A DNA stretch of 64,000 nucleotides from JBMYZL01 sp049610385 (GTDB taxonomy: Bacteria > Bacteroidota > Bacteroidia > Flavobacteriales_D > Sanyastnellaceae), in assembly GCA_049610385.1 (NCBI GenBank), contig JBMYZL010000004.1:62001-126000 (forward strand), written 5' to 3'. Of the stretch, positions 1-8,251 are shown piece by piece. The notes beneath the pieces are model-generated. The model had not been told where the DNA came from. It saw nothing but the letters and a program-made list of their open reading frames with translations, and did no database searches. A program made the translations under genes and the position numbers. How positions within the stretch are numbered: position 1 is the stretch's first letter; each line of letters begins with the position of its first letter.

Positions 1-514
1 CCTCCACTTTGGCCCATGCAGGGTCTGGGCTCGCAAAATCAAACCCTACCCCCCTTACCTTGTCCTGAATGCGAAAAGCCTTCACGAGAGAAGGCAACGA
101 TTTGGGCACACCCTCCAAAACCGATTTTTTTCCTTCCTTCAATTTCAAGGTTTCCCAATTCGCCTTCACTGTTTCCTCGTCATTCGCTTCGACATCCCCA
201 TAGATGTGCGGATGGCGGCTGATCAATTTGTCGCAGATTCCATTCAAACTGTCCGCGATGTCCCACCCACCGCTGGCAGCGGGATGTTCCGATGCAATTT
301 TGGCATAAAACACCATGTGCAGAAGCAAATCCCCGGTCTCCTTTTGCATCTCCTCGAGATCACCATCCAAAATGGCATCAGCTAACTCATACGTCTCCTC
401 AATGGTCAAGTGACGCAGGCTCTCAAACGTCTGCTTGCGATCCCAAGGACACTGCTCTCGCAATTCATCCATGATGACCAACAACCGCTCAAAAGCAGAC
501 AACTTTTCTTTCAT
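1..514 (-). CDS. mazG: Nucleoside triphosphate pyrophosphohydrolase MazG (partial, C-terminus outside window)
   Basis: The minus strand is open from an ATG at 514 to the window edge (about 171 residues). The protein begins MKEKLSAFERLLVIMDELRE and contains CPWDRKQT followed by the MazG metal-binding signature EETYELADAI...ETGDLLLHMVF (E-E-x-x-E then E-x-x-D), the Mg2+ site used to hydrolyse NTPs to NMP and pyrophosphate. A typical MazG has about 260 residues with two MazG folds, so roughly the last third lies beyond base 1. Its role in the family is house-cleaning of aberrant or excess nucleotides in the cytoplasm. It is divergent from the deacylase gene at 554, with back-to-back -7 boxes between them. 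Recognition is from sequence alone and is firm. Confidence 0.93.
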   Translation of the reverse strand, partial: MKEKLSAFERLLVIMDELREQCPWDRKQTFESLRHLTIEETYELADAILDGDLEEMQKETGDLLLHMVFYAKIASEHPAASGGWDIADSLNGICDKLISRHPHIYGDVEANDEETVKANWETLKLKEGKKSVLEGVPKSLPSLVKAFRIQDKVRGVGFDFASPDPAWAKVE

Positions 515-528
515 TGTGTGCATGGTCG

Positions 529-536
529 CAAAGGTA
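529..536 (-). promoter_or_regulatory. -7 promoter element for mazG (TACCTTTG)
   Basis: On the minus strand the sequence reads TACCTTTG, an exact match to the Bacteroidota -7 consensus TAnnTTTG, 14 bases before the mazG ATG. No clear TTG -33 element is visible at the usual distance. Confidence 0.5.
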
Positions 537-540
537 CATC

Positions 541-548
541 TACCTTCG
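541..548 (+). promoter_or_regulatory. -7 promoter element for the deacylase gene (TACCTTCG)
   Basis: TACCTTCG lies five bases before the ATG at 554. It is the TTCG variant of TAnnTTTG that recurs in front of many genes in this window, and its closeness to the start codon predicts a leader of only a few bases. Confidence 0.45.
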
Positions 549-553
549 CATGC

Positions 554-1615
554 ATGATGAGGTTGGCACTTTTCGTCATTGGGATTGCGGTGTCAGGAAC
601 ACCGGACTTTGGAGGGGTTGTTTGGGGCCAAACCCTTGCGACACCCCAAGTGCTCGGATTCTCTTCAACCTGGGGACAAATCGCCCCACACCGTCCGGAA
701 ATGAATGGGCTGCTGGGCCGTCAATGTCTGGGCGTTGAAATGTCTCTGGGTTGGATGCGTGCCGCCCAATGGTCCCAAGCAGGGAATCGGGAGGGTGCAA
801 TCGAATCCATCGCAATCCAATGTGTTTCGACCGGCAGTGAAACTTTGGGAATGCAAGCCGCCTTGTTGGGTTTGATTCGCTGGCCAAAACCATCCGGATT
901 CTTCACGGAAACAGGTTTGGGATTGGGCTGGACCAATGCCCCGTATGATCCAGATATACGCCCGACATCCATTGCCCTGGGATCTTCATTCAATGCCGCC
1001 ATTCGGCTGGGTCTGGGCTTTGCGATTCCGTTCAATCATCAATGGAAATTGAGGGCTTTCAGCACCCTAAATCACTTGTCCAATGGGGGGATTTTACAAC
1101 CCAACTTGGGTACGAACCACATCGCCATTGGCATCGGATTTGACCACATCCATGTTGCAAAACAGAAAAAAGGAATGGTTGCGGATGAGGCCCCAGCCGA
1201 ACCCCAGTTCTCAAGGCGAATCATTCACGCACAAATGGGGCCTCGAGACATCGGGCTACCTGGCAATGATTCCGACCTGTTGTTCAGTTTGAAGAGTCTT
1301 CGGTCGCTCCAACCTCAGCGCTGGAAACGCCTCTGGCAACCTCAAATAGGTGGCGGAATCACGGCAAGCATCCGCGATCACAACCGCCCAATTCAAACCT
1401 ACATCGAAGCCGGAGGGCTTTGGACATTTGGAAAGATGGCTGTCTCTGGCACATTTGGCGGTTTGCTAACTGGAGTGAGATCGGGACAAGGCCCGATATT
1501 TCTACAAGTGGATATCCGACGCAGTCTTCTTGAAAAATTCCAGATTGCCCTGTCTTTGAGAAGTTATCGAATGCGCGCCGAACATCCTGCCCTGGGCCTG
1601 ATTTGGGCATTTTGA
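554..1615 (+). CDS. Acyloxyacyl hydrolase, PagL-like lipid A 3-O-deacylase
   Basis: This 353-residue outer-membrane protein starts with a signal peptide (MMRLALFVIGIAVS...VWGQ). Its middle resembles PagL: FTETGLGLGW, then NAAIRLGLG, then the catalytic-site segment LNHLSNGG with His174 and Ser176 in the H-x-S-N arrangement of the family. PagL removes a fatty acyl chain from the 3 position of lipid A in the outer leaflet. The protein is about twice as long as Proteobacterial PagL, as is usual for Bacteroidota members; the C-terminal half is extra beta-rich sequence without a motif I can name. An upstream in-frame ATG at 410 is rejected because it would run through divergent mazG and its promoter. 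ATG 557 is an equally good start. Confidence 0.72.
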   Translation: MMRLALFVIGIAVSGTPDFGGVVWGQTLATPQVLGFSSTWGQIAPHRPEMNGLLGRQCLGVEMSLGWMRAAQWSQAGNREGAIESIAIQCVSTGSETLGMQAALLGLIRWPKPSGFFTETGLGLGWTNAPYDPDIRPTSIALGSSFNAAIRLGLGFAIPFNHQWKLRAFSTLNHLSNGGILQPNLGTNHIAIGIGFDHIHVAKQKKGMVADEAPAEPQFSRRIIHAQMGPRDIGLPGNDSDLLFSLKSLRSLQPQRWKRLWQPQIGGGITASIRDHNRPIQTYIEAGGLWTFGKMAVSGTFGGLLTGVRSGQGPIFLQVDIRRSLLEKFQIALSLRSYRMRAEHPALGLIWAF

Positions 1616-1625
1616 ATGCGGGCAA

Positions 1626-3449
1626 TCAATTCGAACATACCTCTCCGAAAAGCCCTAGAAACAACAACATGTCTTGCACCGTCACCATGTTATTGCCATC
1701 CAAATCCCCTGGACACCCGCCGCCCGAATCATCACAGGGAATACACGATCCATCATCATACATGGCTTCGGGTTCATAATTTTCGGCGCATGGCAATGTG
1801 CAGCCAGCGCAGCTCGTGATTTCACAAGAGCCATCATCCAAATCTGCTTCGGGATTGTAATTGCAAGCAAAGTCGTAGATACAACCGGGATGGGTGCCGG
1901 GCGTTGTCGGGTTGCCATCTCCTTCTCCAAACAAACCCAAGGCATCAGCATATGTCCATCCCATTGCCCAATTCCCTTCTGCAGGGTCGAATGCACCAAT
2001 GTGATAAGTCAAATCGAACCAACCATCAAACGGGGGCAAAAAACTGCCGTCATCCACAAGCATTTCCGAAGTCGTCGGAATGGGCCAAATCGTATCCGTA
2101 ATGAAGAATCCATCCGTACCAAATAATGCATCCATTCCAGGGTCAGCCGCATAGTTGTTGTTCTCGCTCAAGAACTCTTCCATGACCTCTTGACCATTGA
2201 ACACGCCCCCTTCAACATACTCCATGCCATTCCAAACCATGGCATTGTAATCGATGATTTCTGACATTCCTGTGCTGTCCCCAATGTTGTGAAACCGGTT
2301 GTTGCGAATCATCGTTTCACCAAACAAATAAAGCTCCCATGCATCACAAGGATCGTCATCCTCAAAATCAATGCCCAAATCAAAATTCACAATCAGCGAA
2401 TTGTGAAACTGAACCCCTCCCCCATTGTGCAGTCGAATCGCAGTGGAATCACCATCACCAATAAAAGTCATGTTGTACAGCGTGGGACTGGTGTAGGGCA
2501 TAAAGGTCAGTGTCACATCAAATTCTTCGTAATCATCTCCCTCAAAATCCCCAGCGTGCGCTCCGAGATCCAGTGCGGGATTCGCAACCGCCAACAGGTG
2601 TTGTCCTCTTCCACGCCATCCTTGATCGAATTCCCATTGATCCTCTGCATTAAAGGTGCAAATGATGTGTGAAATGTCCGGAACACCACCAAAAATTTGC
2701 AATCCATCATCTGCACTCGCAATGGTTTCCACAAAGTCAATCACGGTTTCGCTCCCCACCGCACACAATTGCAAGAGATTGGTCTCATTCCCATTTCCAA
2801 ACTGGCTGATACCCAATGATGTGCTTCCATGCCTTAAGCTGACATACCGCAATACACCGGAGGACTTTTCAGGGTCCTCACCTGTTCCATACAGGTGCCT
2901 GTTCTGACCCGAATCATCCTCGACCCCTTCCGCGGTGTCATTGCCATCGTAGGTGTTGATGGCGCCATGACCACACAAAATCAGTCCGCCCCACAATCCT
3001 CGATGACCCAAATTTGATGTGCCATCCATGGGATCGCCTTCGTACGTGAATGTGATGGCGCAATCCGGGGTGCCATCAGCAAGAATCACAGCATCTGGAG
3101 ACACCACCAAACTGCCCGCCTCCTGCTCAAAAACATAATCCACACGCTTGGATGGGTTGCCATTTGGCAACACATAGGTCAATGTGTCGGAAATGATTCC
3201 TGTTCGGCCCTGAACCACAGTACCAGGCTCCACAACCAAGGTGTCTCCCGGATTCACAAATACGGTTTCTGTGAGCACATAGATGTGATCACATGTCCAT
3301 ACAGTTGTGCCCACGCCTTGTCCATTTGCATCATCTATTTCAACGACATCTCGTTCAGACATTGGCGGGCAACCGCAATTCAGAGCATCTTGGCCAGATG
3401 CCGTCAATTGCACGACCAAAAACAATAAATAAAAGGCCAATAAACGCAT
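1626..3449 (-). CDS. Secreted repeat protein with DDGSC motifs and dockerin-like C-terminus
   Basis: The protein has 607 residues when started at MRLLAFYLLFLVVQLTASGQ, a clear signal peptide; the longer frame to 3515 would put extra residues ahead of it and run into the next gene's promoter. The body (roughly residues 60-500) is rich in beta-helix-like segments (for example GTVVQGRTG, NMTFIGDGDS, NNRFHNIGDS) and resembles T9SS-secreted surface proteins of Flavobacteriia. Near the end come two short cysteine repeats of the CxYxxAxNYxPxAxxDDGSC type, then a dockerin-like calcium motif DLDGNNMVTVQDMLLFL. I see no canonical T9SS type A sorting tail, so the export route past the outer membrane is uncertain. 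Function unknown; adhesion or extracellular binding is only a guess. Confidence 0.75.
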   Translation of the reverse strand: MRLLAFYLLFLVVQLTASGQDALNCGCPPMSERDVVEIDDANGQGVGTTVWTCDHIYVLTETVFVNPGDTLVVEPGTVVQGRTGIISDTLTYVLPNGNPSKRVDYVFEQEAGSLVVSPDAVILADGTPDCAITFTYEGDPMDGTSNLGHRGLWGGLILCGHGAINTYDGNDTAEGVEDDSGQNRHLYGTGEDPEKSSGVLRYVSLRHGSTSLGISQFGNGNETNLLQLCAVGSETVIDFVETIASADDGLQIFGGVPDISHIICTFNAEDQWEFDQGWRGRGQHLLAVANPALDLGAHAGDFEGDDYEEFDVTLTFMPYTSPTLYNMTFIGDGDSTAIRLHNGGGVQFHNSLIVNFDLGIDFEDDDPCDAWELYLFGETMIRNNRFHNIGDSTGMSEIIDYNAMVWNGMEYVEGGVFNGQEVMEEFLSENNNYAADPGMDALFGTDGFFITDTIWPIPTTSEMLVDDGSFLPPFDGWFDLTYHIGAFDPAEGNWAMGWTYADALGLFGEGDGNPTTPGTHPGCIYDFACNYNPEADLDDGSCEITSCAGCTLPCAENYEPEAMYDDGSCIPCDDSGGGCPGDLDGNNMVTVQDMLLFLGLFGEVCSN

Positions 3450-3503
3450 GCACCCGGGTATAGTCTTACTAAAATACGATAAAATCGAAGAAGAAAGGCA
3501 ACG

Positions 3504-3511
3504 TATCTTTA
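3504..3511 (+). promoter_or_regulatory. Possible -7 element of the small cysteine-protein gene (TATCTTTA)
   Basis: TATCTTTA lies four bases before ATG 3516. It differs from TAnnTTTG only in the last base, and its distance to the start codon matches the other near-leaderless genes here. Confidence 0.35.
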
Positions 3512-3515
3512 CCAC

Positions 3516-3722
3516 ATGGAATGGAAAGTGGCACTCATTAGCATTGGTTTGTTGGGACTCGGATTCGCAGGAATTGCGGTCAAAATCTGGCTCAAAAAAG
3601 ACGGAGAATTTGCTGGGACCTGTGCAAGTTCCAATCCCATGTTTACCAATGAATCGGGAACATGTTCAGTTTGTGGGGCTCGACCAGAGGAAAATTGCCT
3701 CAACGACGCGGTCAACAAGTGA
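3516..3722 (+). CDS. Small membrane protein with four cysteines, NqrM-like
   Basis: This 68-residue protein has one N-terminal membrane segment (about residues 4-23, VALISIGLLGLGFAGIAVKI), then a basic stretch and the motif KDGEFAGTC. Four cysteines follow at residues 36, 50, 53 and 61 (C-x13-C-x2-C-x7-C). NqrM, the factor that delivers iron to the NqrD/E site of Na+-NQR, has the same plan: short, one TM helix, a GxC motif and four Cys. The gene sits tail to tail with apbE, the flavinylation factor of the same enzyme, five bases from its stop codon. I infer a divergent NqrM; the cysteine spacing differs from the Proteobacterial form (C-x11-C-x-C-x3-C from memory), so this needs a profile search. 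Confidence 0.6.
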   Translation: MEWKVALISIGLLGLGFAGIAVKIWLKKDGEFAGTCASSNPMFTNESGTCSVCGARPEENCLNDAVNK

Positions 3723-3727
3723 ATCGC

Positions 3728-4849
3728 TCAAGACGGTTTTTCCACAAAAGTCAGCGTGCCAGCCCAACCCGGTGACAACCAATGCCTCGATGGCTCATCG
3801 TCGACAATAAATAAGGCTTCCACATGTTCCTCTGGGTGTTCTTCCCGATAAGTCATGATAAAAGCTTTTCCTTCTTCGGGGCCCATCACCATGCATGCCG
3901 TTGCCAAGCCATCTGCCGTTGATGCGTCCACGGATCGAATGGTTACACTGAGCAAACCGTGGTCCACTGGGTAGCCTGTCCGTGGATCAATGGCATGACT
4001 TCTTCTCTTCTCACCCTCCATGTAAAATTTCCGGTAATTCCCACTGGTGCAAATTGCCGCTCCATTCAAGTCAACAATCGCTTCCAGTTGTCTGCCTTCA
4101 GACCAATCTTCTGTGGGCTTATCAATGGCTATTCGCCACGATGTTCCTTTCGCATTGATTCCATGGCATTTGACTTCGCCTCCAACTTCAACCATGAAAT
4201 TGTCTATTCCCTTCATCAACAACAAATCTGCCAACAGATCGACGGTGTAGCCTTGTGCGATGGAATTGAAATCCAGGCCGCACAATGAGTCTCGCTTCAA
4301 AATCTCGGTCCTCAGGTAACGCTTGTTCTCGAAGACTTCATTCATATCGATGCGAGACCAATCCATGCCTACATGGGCCATCACCTCTTCGACATCCTCC
4401 GGTTTCACTTCTCGCCGTTTCGACAACCCAAAACCCCACAGCTCGACGAGCGGCTGAACCGTTGGATCAAATGCGCCTCCAGAAACTTCATGTAAAGCAA
4501 CGCTGCGATCCCAAATGACCGACCAAATCAAGTCTTTATCAACAAACGAAAAGACGGTATCCGTTCGATTCCATCGGTTCACCCGGCTGATTGCAGATTC
4601 CGGCATCCACAGGTTTGCGGCTTCATCGACGGCTTGGAGAATCGCATCGATTTCCAGTTGCGGCACGCTGTCCACCCCAAGGTACTTGACCAGATACGTT
4701 GTGCCCTGGGTTTCACCCCAGTGAACGAACTCCGGGTGATTTTGCCTAGAGCCACAAGAATTCAGCATCCCCACCACAAATAACAAAGCCGCCAATGGAA
4801 CGGCGGCTTTGTAGATGCGTCGAGGCCATGAATCAACCCCCAAAATCAT
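3728..4849 (-). CDS. apbE: FAD:protein FMN transferase ApbE (lipoprotein)
   Basis: ApbE covalently attaches FMN to threonines of NqrB and NqrC on the periplasmic side. The 373-residue protein has an N-terminal membrane segment and lipobox (LFVVGMLNSC), then the ApbE fold: GLDFNSIAQGYTVDLLADLL, the glycine motif VEVGGEVKCHG, and the metal/FAD-binding end AIDPRTGYPVDHGL...ADGLATACMVMG. The start at 4849 overlaps the end of nqrF by 17 bases, making apbE the last gene of the nqr operon. This placement fits its job: both of its expected substrates, NqrB and NqrC, are encoded just upstream and carry the target threonine motif. Confidence 0.95.
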   Translation of the reverse strand: MILGVDSWPRRIYKAAVPLAALLFVVGMLNSCGSRQNHPEFVHWGETQGTTYLVKYLGVDSVPQLEIDAILQAVDEAANLWMPESAISRVNRWNRTDTVFSFVDKDLIWSVIWDRSVALHEVSGGAFDPTVQPLVELWGFGLSKRREVKPEDVEEVMAHVGMDWSRIDMNEVFENKRYLRTEILKRDSLCGLDFNSIAQGYTVDLLADLLLMKGIDNFMVEVGGEVKCHGINAKGTSWRIAIDKPTEDWSEGRQLEAIVDLNGAAICTSGNYRKFYMEGEKRRSHAIDPRTGYPVDHGLLSVTIRSVDASTADGLATACMVMGPEEGKAFIMTYREEHPEEHVEALFIVDDEPSRHWLSPGWAGTLTFVEKPS

Positions 4850-6131
4850 CGAAACTTACATTTTCGGGAGGCACACCCCAATCGTCACACATTTGAATCA
4901 CAGCTTGATTCATCATGGGAGGGCCACAGAAATAAAATTCAATGTCTTCAGGAGCGTCATGGTGCTTGAGGTGATGCTCAATCACTGCATTGTGCACAAA
5001 GCCCAAGAATCCATCTCCATTTTCATCTGATACATCTTTCTTTTCCACCCAGTTGTCTTCTTCTGAAGGATCAGACAACACAACATGGAATTTGAAATTG
5101 GAGAATTCCTTTTCTATGCGCTTGAAATCATCGAGATAGAACAATTCTCTACGCGATCGTCCTCCGTACCAGTAGGTTACTTTCCGACCCGTTCTCAGGG
5201 TGTGAAACAAATGGAACAAATGTGAACGCATGGGCGCCATGCCAGCTCCCCCGCCGATGTATACCATTTCCGCTTCTGACTCCTTGATGAAGAATTCACC
5301 ATAAGGTCCGGAAATGGTGACCTTGTCCCCTGGCTTTTGGGCAAAAACATATGAAGAACAAACACCAGGATTGACCTGCATCCAATCATTCCGTTCGCGA
5401 TCCCAAGGTGGAGTTGCAATCCGGATGTTCAACATCACAATGTTGCCTTCTGCCGGATGATTCGCCATCGAATAAGCCCGTACAATGGGTTCATCATTCA
5501 CCATTTTCAAATTCCAAAGGCCGAACTTGTCCCATTCGCTTTGGAACGTCGCCGGGTCTTTGTGGTGGTCAGGATGGGCAGCAATGTCCATGTCTTTGAA
5601 CGCAACAGTCACTGGAGGAACATCCACCTGAATGTATCCACCCGCCTCAAAATCCAATTCTTCTCCTTCAGGAAGTCGAACCACGAACTCTTTGATGAAA
5701 CTCGCCACGTTGTAATTCGAAACCACCGTGCAGTCCCATTTCTTGATGCCAAAGACTTCTTCAGGCACCTGGATATCCATGTCTTCTTTGACCTTCACTT
5801 GACAACCCAAACGCCAGTGGTCTGCAACTTCCTTCCTGCTAAAATGTGGTTCTTCCGTCGGGAGAATGGCACCTCCCCCTTCCATGACTTGGCAACGGCA
5901 TTGAACACAAGTGCCACCACCTCCGCATGCAGAAGGCAAAAACACTCCATTGTTGCCCAAGGTGCTCAACAACGTCCCCCCCCCATCTACTTCAACCGTT
6001 CGTTCCCCGTTGATGGTGATTTTGATTTTGCCACTGGGTGACAATTTGGCCTTTGCAAACAGCAACAAACCCACCAACAACAAGATGATGGCCAGGAAAA
6101 AGACAATGGTCAATAAAATGGTCGTCGTCAT
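4833..6131 (-). CDS. nqrF: Na+-translocating NADH:quinone reductase subunit F
   Basis: NqrF is the NADH-oxidising entry point of Na+-NQR. Counting from ATG 6131 (432 residues), an N-terminal membrane helix (about 4-27) is followed by a ferredoxin domain with 2Fe-2S cysteines at about 69, 75, 78 and 110 (SACGGGGTCVQCRC and LGCQV). Next come the FAD-binding motif RAYSMANHP, the NADH-binding GGGAGMAPMRSH, and the C-terminal CGPPMMNQAV. A TTG nine bases upstream is in frame, but the ATG gives the usual short tail before the helix. The gene follows nqrE by five bases and overlaps apbE. Confidence 0.97.
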   Translation of the reverse strand: MTTTILLTIVFFLAIILLLVGLLLFAKAKLSPSGKIKITINGERTVEVDGGGTLLSTLGNNGVFLPSACGGGGTCVQCRCQVMEGGGAILPTEEPHFSRKEVADHWRLGCQVKVKEDMDIQVPEEVFGIKKWDCTVVSNYNVASFIKEFVVRLPEGEELDFEAGGYIQVDVPPVTVAFKDMDIAAHPDHHKDPATFQSEWDKFGLWNLKMVNDEPIVRAYSMANHPAEGNIVMLNIRIATPPWDRERNDWMQVNPGVCSSYVFAQKPGDKVTISGPYGEFFIKESEAEMVYIGGGAGMAPMRSHLFHLFHTLRTGRKVTYWYGGRSRRELFYLDDFKRIEKEFSNFKFHVVLSDPSEEDNWVEKKDVSDENGDGFLGFVHNAVIEHHLKHHDAPEDIEFYFCGPPMMNQAVIQMCDDWGVPPENVSFDDFGG

Positions 6132-6136
6132 CTCAA

Positions 6137-6751
6137 TCAAATTTCAATCCCCATAAAACTCATGAACGCGATTCCCATCAACCCTGTGATGATGAAAGTG
6201 ATGCCCAATCCTTTTAAGGGCGCGGGCACGTGGGAATAACGAATTTTTTCTCGGATGGCCGCGATGGCCACGATGGCCAACCACCACCCCACACCGGATC
6301 CCAATCCGAAAACAGTGGCCTCGCCGATGCTTGGATATTGGCGGTCTTGCATGAACAGGGCACCGCCAAGAATGGAGCAGTTCACCGCAATCAGAGGCAA
6401 GAATATGCCCAATGCGCCGTACAAGGCTGGCGCAAATTTCTCAACAATCATTTCCACCAATTGTACCATGGAGGCGATGACCGCAATGAACATGATGAAG
6501 CTCAAAAAGCTCAAATCGACAGCAGCAAACTCCGGATCCAACCACGCCAAAGCCCCTTCTTTGAGCACGTAATTTTCCAACAAATAATTGATGGGCACCG
6601 TGATACCAAGCACAAAGATGACGGCAAGGCCCAATCCATTGGCGGTTTTCACAGTCTTGGAAACAGCGAGGTAAGAACACATGCCCAAGAAGTAGGCAAA
6701 AATCATGTTCTCGATGAAAATGCCCTTGACAAATATGCTTAAGTATTCCAT
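6137..6751 (-). CDS. nqrE: Na+-NQR subunit E
   Basis: This 204-residue integral membrane subunit has six hydrophobic segments and starts MEYLSIFVKGIFIENMIFAY, a highly conserved opening of NqrE. It carries the ILGGALF segment with the Cys that, together with one from NqrD, binds the intramembrane iron centre in the known structures (VNCSILGG here). Its start base coincides with the last base of nqrD, so the two are translationally coupled. Confidence 0.97.
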   Translation of the reverse strand: MEYLSIFVKGIFIENMIFAYFLGMCSYLAVSKTVKTANGLGLAVIFVLGITVPINYLLENYVLKEGALAWLDPEFAAVDLSFLSFIMFIAVIASMVQLVEMIVEKFAPALYGALGIFLPLIAVNCSILGGALFMQDRQYPSIGEATVFGLGSGVGWWLAIVAIAAIREKIRYSHVPAPLKGLGITFIITGLMGIAFMSFMGIEI

Positions 6752-7443
6752 CAGTTCTCTTCAATCAGTGATTTGTTGCGACTTCTCTGAATCCAAATGA
6801 TAATGCCCACCGTCACCAAAGCCATAGGCGGCAAAATCATGAGGTTGTTGTTTTCGTAGACTCCTCCTTCAGCGATGAACCAACTGGTCGGCAAAAACTT
6901 CACTTGACCCATGCCCGGCAAACTGATGGCTCCGCTTCCAAAGACTTCGCGGACGACGCTCACCACCAGTAGTATCCATGCATAACCCATGGCATTGCCT
7001 ATGGCATCTAAGAAAGACGGACCGGGCTTGTTGCCCAAAGCAAAAGCCTCCAACCTGCCCATGATGATGCAATTGGTGATGATCAATCCCACGAAAACAG
7101 ACAATTTCTCAGAGATATCTGGTTGGAATGCCTTCAAAACTTGGTCCACGATGATCACCAACGAAGCCACAACCACCAATTGGACGATGATTCGAATCCG
7201 GTCAGGAATGGTGTTGCGAAGCAATGAAATGATGACGTTACCCCCGATCATCACAAACAAAACCGATAGGCTCATGATGACAGCTTGTTGCAATTGCACA
7301 GTAATGGCCAAGGCCGAGCAAATTCCCAAAACCTGGACTGTAATGGGGTTTGAATCGTCAAGCGGATCGCTCAGCAATTTTTTGTTCTTCTTGGAAAAAA
7401 GCGGCTCACGCTTCTTCTCCACGATTTGTGTTTCAGTACTCAT
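6751..7443 (-). CDS. nqrD: Na+-NQR subunit D
   Basis: This 230-residue membrane subunit is homologous to NqrE in inverted topology and forms the NqrD/E core that holds the iron cofactor and part of the Na+ path. Typical features are LGICSALAITVQLQQAVIM and LIITNCIIMGRLEAFAL, the latter containing the cysteine expected at the iron site. The N-terminal 30 residues are a charged cytosolic tail (KKREPLFSKKNKK). It overlaps nqrC by four bases. Confidence 0.97.
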   Translation of the reverse strand: MSTETQIVEKKREPLFSKKNKKLLSDPLDDSNPITVQVLGICSALAITVQLQQAVIMSLSVLFVMIGGNVIISLLRNTIPDRIRIIVQLVVVASLVIIVDQVLKAFQPDISEKLSVFVGLIITNCIIMGRLEAFALGNKPGPSFLDAIGNAMGYAWILLVVSVVREVFGSGAISLPGMGQVKFLPTSWFIAEGGVYENNNLMILPPMALVTVGIIIWIQRSRNKSLIEEN

Positions 7444-8240
7444 CTCGATGCCTTTGCGTTTTGCATGTCGAAATAATCCACATAGACTTTTAACGTCCGG
7501 TTGATCATTTCCCCCACCCCTTTGGAGGTGATGGTGCCGCCGGTGATGCCATCCACGCTGTGTTCATTTGTAGGAGCGCCACCTTTGACAACATCAAACA
7601 ACAACTCTGAAGCCGATGCTATGGATTTGCCTTTGAATTTGTCTTGGAAAAACGCTTCCTTGATTTCTGCACCCAGTCCAGGTGTTTCCGTTTTGTGGTC
7701 AAACGTAGCACCATAAATGGTGGTCATGTCTGACTCTAAAGCCAGATAGCCCCAGATGGGTCCCCACAGGCCAGATCCCACCACAGGAACCACGTAAATG
7801 GATTCACCTTCCTTCTCACAACGGAACAGTGGAAAATTCAGACCTGCAGTTTCCATCGCAGCACGGAGAGCCTGATCATCACCGTCTGCCGCCTTCGCAG
7901 CGCTCTTCACGTGAGCTCGGTAATCTTTTTTGACATCAATGTTGAACGGATCTGCTTTGTCCGTTGTCACAATAGGTCCTGTCTTGACCGAAACCGATTG
8001 GCCATTGGCATCGAGGGAAATCCGCTCCACCACATACTCGTCGAACACCTCAGAGGCTGTGAGACGCGTGGCTTGAACGCCGATGGCACTCAAGATGTCC
8101 ATCCGCTTTTTGTCCGCGGCGTTTGCCTTTTGGCGGTCTTTCAATGCCAATGCTGTGAATGCGAGCGTAGCCCCCACCACCACAACCATTGCAATGGCAA
8201 AACCAAATGTGTAGCCGGTGCTGTTTTTGTTCATTGTCAT
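7440..8240 (-). CDS. nqrC: Na+-NQR subunit C (covalent flavoprotein)
   Basis: NqrC is a single-span periplasmic subunit that relays electrons through covalently bound FMN. The 266-residue protein has one helix (about 10-32) and a large periplasmic domain. Near the end, DGITGGTITSKGVGEM matches the ApbE recognition motif (consensus S-G-A-T-x-T-S); Thr236 is the predicted FMN attachment site. The motif reads T-G-G-T here rather than S-G-A-T, a mild deviation common outside Proteobacteria. ATG 8234 is an alternative start two codons downstream. Confidence 0.95.
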   Translation of the reverse strand: MTMNKNSTGYTFGFAIAMVVVVGATLAFTALALKDRQKANAADKKRMDILSAIGVQATRLTASEVFDEYVVERISLDANGQSVSVKTGPIVTTDKADPFNIDVKKDYRAHVKSAAKAADGDDQALRAAMETAGLNFPLFRCEKEGESIYVVPVVGSGLWGPIWGYLALESDMTTIYGATFDHKTETPGLGAEIKEAFFQDKFKGKSIASASELLFDVVKGGAPTNEHSVDGITGGTITSKGVGEMINRTLKVYVDYFDMQNAKASR

Positions 8241-8251
8241 CTCATCCAGAA

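Noticed and set aside
410..553. Earlier ATG (410) for the deacylase gene
   Set aside because: It would read through divergent mazG and both promoters; the signal peptide starts at 554.
1626..3449. T9SS C-terminal sorting domain in the secreted DDGSC-repeat protein
   Set aside because: The C-terminus is a dockerin-like calcium motif ending GEVCSN; no PNP or VxVYNxxG-type tail is present.
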